DNA of 64,000 nt. Source: Algiphilus sp. (lineage in GTDB: Bacteria > Pseudomonadota > Gammaproteobacteria > Nevskiales > Nevskiaceae). Position numbers and translations under genes: made by a program. Below are positions 59,601 to 64,000 of the stretch, one piece after another (position 1 is the stretch's first letter; every line of letters starts with the position of its first letter). The notes beneath the pieces are model-generated. The model ran no database searches, was not told the DNA's origin, and saw only the letters and a list, made by a program, of their open reading frames with translations. The stretch spans positions 124,001 through 188,000 of the forward strand of contig NZ_JAGLEJ010000040.1 in NCBI RefSeq assembly GCF_023145115.1. Direction: 5' to 3'.

Positions 59601-60059
59601 TCAGGCCGCGAGCTGCTCGGCGGCGCGATGGATGGCGGCGCGGATGCGCTGATAGGTCGCGCAGCGGCAGATGTTGCCGGCCATGGCGTTGTCGATATCG
59701 TCGTCGCTGGGTGCCGGGTTGCCTTCCAGCAGCGCCACCGCGGACATGATCTGCCCCGACTGGCAGTAGCCGCACTGCACGACGTCGAGCGCCACCCAGG
59801 CCGCCTGCACCGCCTTCGCGGTCTTCGAGGACAGGCCCTCGATGGTGGTGACTTCCTGGTTCTGCGCGATGCTGAACGGGGCCGAGCAGGAGCGCATCGG
59901 CTGGCCGCCGACGTGCACGGTGCACGCACCGCACTGCGCGATGCCGCAGCCGTACTTGGTGCCGGTGAGACCGAGCTCGTCGCGCAGCACCCACAGCAGC
60001 GGGGTGTCGGAATCGACCGCGACGTCGTGCGTCTCGCCGTTGATCTTGAGAGCGGGCAT
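59601..60059 (-). CDS. iorA: Molybdenum hydroxylase 2Fe-2S small subunit, IorA type
   Basis: A 152-residue iron-sulfur subunit carrying two [2Fe-2S] clusters. The plant-type cluster is KYGCGIAQCGACTVHVGG with its fourth Cys in MRSCSAPF. The C-terminal cluster motif is VQCGYCQSGQIM plus NICRCATYQRIRAAI. GGAGG lies 6 nt before the ATG. There is no signal of its own, so it would be exported by riding with the Tat-signal-bearing IorB. First gene of iorA-iorB-xdhC-mocA. Confidence 0.95.
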   Translation of the reverse strand: MPALKINGETHDVAVDSDTPLLWVLRDELGLTGTKYGCGIAQCGACTVHVGGQPMRSCSAPFSIAQNQEVTTIEGLSSKTAKAVQAAWVALDVVQCGYCQSGQIMSAVALLEGNPAPSDDDIDNAMAGNICRCATYQRIRAAIHRAAEQLAA

Positions 60060-60217
60060 GGCACGCCTCCGGTTCGTGGATCCATCGCTTGTTGGCCGGA
60101 CCGCGCTACCGGACCGGCACGCCTCTGTCGGCAGACTACCGAAACATCGGTGGCAGCGGCATTACCGGCCGGCAAAACGTCCGGGCGCCGTGGAACGGCA
60201 TCGCGCCGTCGCTTTTG

Positions 60218-60223
60218 TATAGT
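60218..60223 (+). promoter_or_regulatory. -10 hexamer TATAGT ending 6 nt before the DUF2868 gene ATG
   Basis: 5 of 6 match to the -10 consensus, in a T-rich run (CTTTTG). The distance predicts a transcript that starts at the ATG. No ribosome-binding site and no clear -35 were seen. Confidence 0.45.
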
Positions 60224-60229
60224 CGCGGC

Positions 60230-61564
60230 ATGCTCGCCCGGCGTCCCCGCATCCCCGTTTCCGACCGCCTGCTGATGGAACTGGTTCGGTGGCGCGAGGA
60301 ATGCGCCGGCCATCCTGCCGATTCGATGGAGGCCGACGCCGCGGCGCGTGCAGCCGGAGGGCCGCTGCAGGCGCGCATCGCGCACCGCGCGCGACGCCTG
60401 CCCGACTGCGGCCCGCTGCGCGCCGGGCTGCGACGCGCGCGCATCGTGCTGATGGCCGCCACCGGCGCGCTGGTGGCAGCCTTCGGCATTGCCGGCATCC
60501 TCGCTGCCGGCGGTGCCCTCGGCAGCGCCGATCCGGTCAGCCTGCCGCTCGCGCTGCTGGTGGTGGTCGGCCCCAGTCTCGCGACGCTGCTGCTGTGGCT
60601 GGCGCTGCTGCCGATGCTGCGCGGAGGCGGCGCGACGAGCGCGCTGTCGGCGCTGATCGCGCGTCACTTCGACGACCGCGCCACACCGGCGGGCGACGCG
60701 CTGCGACTGCTGCTGCTGGGTCGCGGCGGCCGCTGGATCGCGGCGAGCGTGGCCCACGCCGCCTGGCTCGGCTATACGCTCGGCACCGGCGCCGCCCTGC
60801 TGATCCTGCTCAGCGTGCGCAGCTATGCGCTGAGCTGGGAGACCACGCTGCTCGACGCGGAAACCCTGGCAGCCTGGGCGCACGCGCTCTCGGCGGTGCC
60901 GGCGCTGCTCGGCTTCGCGGGCGCCGAGTCGCTGCCGCTGCGGCCACCGATGCCCGACGGTGCGCGCGAGGCCTGGGCGGCCTGGCTGCTGGCGGCGGTG
61001 ATGGTCTACGGCGTGCTGCCCCGGGCCCTGGCGCTGCTGGTCACGCTGGCGCTGGCGCGACGGGCGCTGCGCGCGAGCAGCGACGATCTGCACCAGCCCG
61101 GCTACGCGCGCCTGCGCAGCCGGCTGCTGCCCGACCACGGCACGGCCCGCGTGGTCGATGCCCCGCCCGCACCGGAGACGGTCGCGGCCGCGCCGGCCGG
61201 CGTCGCGCTGCCCGCCGGTGCCCTGCACGCGCTGGCGCTGGAGACGGAGTGTCCGGCTGACCCCCTCCCGCCCGACTGGATCTGGCTGGGCGCGGTGGAC
61301 GACCGCGACAGCCGCGAGCGCGCGCTGGCCGAGCTGCAGCGCGACACGGTGCGCGGCCTCGCCATCATCGTGCGCGGTGCCGCCACGCCCGACCGCGGCA
61401 ACCGGCACGCGGTGGAAGCGCTGCGCGACGCGGCCGGCGCTCCCGCGGTGCTGCTGCTGGCCGGCCCCGTGCCGCCGGCGCGGCACGCCGACTGGCAGCG
61501 CCTGGCCGAGCACGCCGGACTGACCCTGGGTGTCTGGCCGCCGGCCGAAGGCGGCGACGCGTGA
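60230..61564 (+). CDS. DUF2868 membrane protein, partner of DUF3482 GTPase
   Basis: A 444-residue inner-membrane protein. The start MLARRPRIPVSDRLLMELVRWREE precedes several hydrophobic helices (about 68-95, 102-128, 175-200, 228-250). The last 120 residues are a soluble domain (DWIWLGAVDDRDSRERALAEL and GLAIIVRGAATPDRGNRHAVEAL). It belongs to a family always seen beside DUF3482 GTPases in gammaproteobacteria; no function is assigned. The stop overlaps the GTPase GTG by 4 nt (GTGA), implying a fixed stoichiometry. A TATAGT hexamer ends 6 nt before the ATG. Confidence 0.8.
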   Translation: MLARRPRIPVSDRLLMELVRWREECAGHPADSMEADAAARAAGGPLQARIAHRARRLPDCGPLRAGLRRARIVLMAATGALVAAFGIAGILAAGGALGSADPVSLPLALLVVVGPSLATLLLWLALLPMLRGGGATSALSALIARHFDDRATPAGDALRLLLLGRGGRWIAASVAHAAWLGYTLGTGAALLILLSVRSYALSWETTLLDAETLAAWAHALSAVPALLGFAGAESLPLRPPMPDGAREAWAAWLLAAVMVYGVLPRALALLVTLALARRALRASSDDLHQPGYARLRSRLLPDHGTARVVDAPPAPETVAAAPAGVALPAGALHALALETECPADPLPPDWIWLGAVDDRDSRERALAELQRDTVRGLAIIVRGAATPDRGNRHAVEALRDAAGAPAVLLLAGPVPPARHADWQRLAEHAGLTLGVWPPAEGGDA

Positions 61565-62946
61565 GTCGGCGCGACCCCATGCAGGTGGCGGTGGTCGGTC
61601 ACACCAACACCGGCAAGACCTCGCTGCTGCGCACGCTGGCGCGCGACAGCGGCTTCGGCGAAGTGTCCGACCGCCCGGCGACGACGCGCGGCGTCGCCGC
61701 CATCGAGCTGCTCGCGGAGGACGAGCCGGTGCTGCGCTGCTTCGACACACCCGGCCTGGAGGACGCCGTCGACCTTGCCGGATACCTGGTGCCCGACGGC
61801 AGCCCCGCCGAGGACCCGGTGAGCCGCATCGAGGCCTTCGTCGCCGGCGATCACGACGCGGGGCGCTTCGAGCAGGAAGCCAAGGTGCTCCGCCAGATGC
61901 TGCGGGTGGACGCGGCGCTCTACGTCATCGACGCACGCGAGCCGGTGCTGGCCAAGCACCGCGCCGAGCTCCGCCTGCTCGCGGACTGCGGCCGCCCGCT
62001 GCTGCCCGTGCTCAACTTCGTCGCCGCCGCCGATGCCGAGCCCGAGCGCTGGCGCGCGCAGCTCGCCCGCAGCGGCCTGCACGTGCTGGCGGAATTCGAC
62101 ACCGTGGTCTTCGACCTGCACGCCGAGACGCGCCTGTTCGAGAAGCTGGCAGCGCTGATCGAGACCGAGCGCCCGCGCATCGCGCGCCTGAACGCCTTCC
62201 GCGCCGAGCAGCGCCGTGCGCAGATCGACGATGCCTGCCACGCCATCGCGCAGCTGCTGGTGGACGCCGCCGGCGCGCGGCGGCGTCTGGCAGCCGGGGC
62301 CGATACCGGCGCTGCCCACGCCGCGCTGCGCGATCAGCTGTGCCGCATCGAGCAGGCCTGCGTGGACCGACTGCTCGACACCTTCGCCTTCGAGCTCGGC
62401 GCCTACCGGCCGCCCGATCTGCCGCTGCACGAGGGCCGCTGGGTGCTCGACCCCTTCGACCCCGAGAGCGCGCGCGTGCTCGGCATCCGCACCGGCTCGG
62501 CGGCAGCCGCGGGCGGCGTCGCCGGCTTCGGCGTCGACGCCCTCACCGGCGGACTGAGCCTGGGTGCCGGCACACTCGTCGGCGCCGGCGTGGGCGCGCT
62601 GGTGGGCGCGGGCGAGAACGTCGGGCGCGACTGGCTGGACCGGCTGCGCGGCCGCCAGACCATCGTCACGGACACCACCACGCTGGCCGTCCTGGCGACC
62701 CGCCAGACGCAGCTGCTGCTCGCGCTGCTGCGGCGGGGTCACGCCAGTCAGCAGGCACTGGCGCCGGTCACCGCGGACGGCTGGCCTTCCGACGCCGTGC
62801 GGCGCGCGGTCCTGCGCGCGCGAGCGCACCCGGAATGGTCGCGCCTGAACCCGGAGCACGATGCCGGCGCCGCCGCGCGTGCCGTCCGCTCCCTGGCCGC
62901 GCCGCTGCGCGACGCCGTCGCCGATGCCGCACCGGCACCGCGATGA
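61561..62946 (+). CDS. DUF3482 GTPase-like protein
   Basis: A 461-residue GTPase-domain protein. G1 is GHTNTGKTS (residues 13-21), the G2-like TTRG is at 41-44, G3 is DTPGL (62-66), and VIDAREP (122-128) precedes a G4 region that reads LNFV (151-154) rather than NKxD, so guanine specificity is doubtful. A glycine/alanine-rich hydrophobic stretch (about 305-350, GVGALVGAGENVG) looks like a glycine-zipper membrane-inserting hairpin. Start is GTG overlapping the DUF2868 stop. Family role unknown; membrane remodelling is a guess. Confidence 0.82.
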   Translation: MSRRDPMQVAVVGHTNTGKTSLLRTLARDSGFGEVSDRPATTRGVAAIELLAEDEPVLRCFDTPGLEDAVDLAGYLVPDGSPAEDPVSRIEAFVAGDHDAGRFEQEAKVLRQMLRVDAALYVIDAREPVLAKHRAELRLLADCGRPLLPVLNFVAAADAEPERWRAQLARSGLHVLAEFDTVVFDLHAETRLFEKLAALIETERPRIARLNAFRAEQRRAQIDDACHAIAQLLVDAAGARRRLAAGADTGAAHAALRDQLCRIEQACVDRLLDTFAFELGAYRPPDLPLHEGRWVLDPFDPESARVLGIRTGSAAAAGGVAGFGVDALTGGLSLGAGTLVGAGVGALVGAGENVGRDWLDRLRGRQTIVTDTTTLAVLATRQTQLLLALLRRGHASQQALAPVTADGWPSDAVRRAVLRARAHPEWSRLNPEHDAGAAARAVRSLAAPLRDAVADAAPAPR

Positions 62947-63096
62947 GCTCGTGGACCCGCGCAGGACAGCCCGACACGCGCACGGCTGCGCTACATTGGC
63001 CGCCCCCTTCACCCCGCGATCCGTGCCCGGCTTGATCCCGCCCCCCGCCGCCCCTGCCCGATGCCGTCCGGCGCCGATCCCGTGCGGAGCGCCGCG

Positions 63097-64000
63097 ATGA
63101 TCCCGACCGCCTGGCGTCAGCAGCTGCAGAGCTGGTTCCTGCGCTTCGCGGCCGGCGGCTGGCTGCCCGCGCGCTGGTTCGCGGCGCCGCCGCCACCGCC
63201 GGCGGCACGCGCGGCGCGCGAGGGGCCGCTGACGCTGGAGATCGTCAGTCACTGCTGGAACTACAGCCACTTCCTGGCCTATCAGCTCAGCTCGCTGGTG
63301 CAGTTCCCGCCCGAGCGGCTGGCGGTCACGATGACCGTGTTCCACGCGCCCGAGGACACCCGCACGCAAGCGCTGCTCGCCTACTTCGCCGATCAGCACG
63401 TGCCGGGTGTGACCTGGAACTGGCGCGAGCTGCCCAGGGAGCAGCTCTTCCGCCGCGGCATCGGCCGCAATCTCGCCGCGCAGCAGACCGATGCCGACTG
63501 GATCTGGTTCACCGACTGCGACGTGATGTTCCGCGCCGGCTGTCTCGACGCGCTGGCGCGGGCGCTGCAGGGCCGCCGGGATGCGCTGCTCTTCCCGCGC
63601 GAGGAGCGCATCACGCCGCTGCTGGCCGAGGACGACCCGATGCTGGTGCGCGGCGCCGAGCCGCGCCTGGTGGACATCGACGACAGCCAGTTCGCGGTCA
63701 AGACCCTGAAGCGCGCCACCGGCCCCATGCAGATCACGCACGGCGACGTTGCACGCGCCTGCGGCTACTGTCCGACCCTGCGCCTCTACCAGACGCCGGC
63801 CGACCACTTCTGCAAGGCCTACGAGGATCGCGCCTTCCGCTGGCTGCTGGGCACCGGCGGCAACGGCATCGATGTGCCGGGCGTCTACCGCATCCGCCAC
63901 GTCTTCAAGGGCCGCTACCGCGAGGACCGCGCCAGCAGCCGGCTGCGCGGCGCCATCCGCCGCGCCAAGTCCTGGCTGGGCGAGCGCCTCGCCGGCCACC
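63097..64000 (+). CDS. GT-A glycosyltransferase (family 2-like), truncated by window end
   Basis: An open frame of 301 codons that continues past the end of the window. The start follows GGAG with an 8-nt gap; an in-frame ATG at 63061 is the alternative. LTLEIVSHCWNYSHFLAYQLSSL opens the nucleotide-sugar fold, RRGIGRNLAAQQTDADWIWFTDCDVMF contains the DxD-type metal motif (DCD). DDSQFAVKTLKRATGPMQITHGDVARACGY and YEDRAFRWLLG (the ED motif region) follow. The fold resembles GT2 enzymes of surface-polysaccharide synthesis. The end of the protein and its neighbours are not visible. Confidence 0.78.
   Translation, partial: MIPTAWRQQLQSWFLRFAAGGWLPARWFAAPPPPPAARAAREGPLTLEIVSHCWNYSHFLAYQLSSLVQFPPERLAVTMTVFHAPEDTRTQALLAYFADQHVPGVTWNWRELPREQLFRRGIGRNLAAQQTDADWIWFTDCDVMFRAGCLDALARALQGRRDALLFPREERITPLLAEDDPMLVRGAEPRLVDIDDSQFAVKTLKRATGPMQITHGDVARACGYCPTLRLYQTPADHFCKAYEDRAFRWLLGTGGNGIDVPGVYRIRHVFKGRYREDRASSRLRGAIRRAKSWLGERLAGH

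Noticed and set aside
57371..63999. Very long antisense or composite open frames opposite iorB, DUF2868, DUF3482 and the glycosyltransferase
   Set aside because: High GC suppresses stops in shadow frames; compositions are Arg/Ala/Gly-rich without recognisable motifs, while the annotated strand shows clear families.

Overview
The window is dense, high-GC (visibly about two-thirds or more G+C) bacterial chromosome with short intergenic gaps and many overlapping stop/start codons. Gene content and order (ttcA, priA-argS-SPOR/ftsN, pntAA-pntAB-pntB, mtfA, opgD-type glucan gene, uvrD, FadL/OmpP1 porin, DUF2868-DUF3482 pair) point to a Gram-negative gammaproteobacterium. A Salinisphaerales/Nevskiales-type, hydrocarbon-associated marine lineage would fit, but that placement is inference from gene content. 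I saw no tRNA, rRNA, CRISPR array, transposase, integrase or phage gene.

Layout. 1-8.1 kb: 3' part of a FadL-type porin, a lipoprotein Cu/Zn superoxide dismutase, a NYN-LOTUS putative RNase, a divergent SDR/LysR pair, then a TetR-led operon of a PF10118 protein with a complete ferritin-like di-iron ligand pattern and a styrene-oxide-isomerase-like membrane protein; then a PqiA-like protein and a lipoprotein. 8-15.2 kb: a phosphate-acquisition-like locus, with a TonB-dependent receptor followed by a beta-helix lipoprotein, diverging from a Tat-exported PhoX/DUF839 protein. The divergent region carries a four-half-site Pho box with exact 11-bp periodicity aimed at the receptor. 15.2-29.3 kb: housekeeping and stress genes (DegV, M1 peptidase/LOG overlap, CsbD, DUF1328, Crp/Fnr regulator, ABC-F, HxlR/truncated haemoglobin, cupin, GNAT/YdeI, two GST-like proteins, a methionine aminopeptidase paralogue, YaiI). 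29.4-32.3 kb: the three-gene proton-translocating transhydrogenase operon. 32.5-38 kb: DUF3015, DUF4105 (Lnb-type), an HDAC-family deacetylase, SDR, YggU, ttcA. 38-50.6 kb: priA-argS-SPOR, acyl-CoA synthetase, cNMP-patatin, OpgD-like, dodecin, YkgJ, MtfA. 50.6-63 kb: uvrD, sulfotransferase, EamA permease, a six-gene minus-strand run iorA-iorB-xdhC-mobA-like-SMR-UDG-like, and the DUF2868/DUF3482 pair. The window ends inside a glycosyltransferase.

How the genes fit together. The PhoX/receptor/lipoprotein locus looks like a phosphate-starvation module: outer-membrane import plus exported phosphoesterase under PhoB control. The TetR operon looks like a small oxidation module in which a di-iron oxygenase-like protein and an epoxide-isomerase-like protein could act in sequence. 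The iorAB-xdhC-mobA set is a complete unit for making and maturing a periplasmic molybdenum hydroxylase. Several genes (tetR, map paralogue, DUF2868, ttcA, DUF4105 protein) have -10-like hexamers so close to the start codon that leaderless or nearly leaderless mRNAs are likely.
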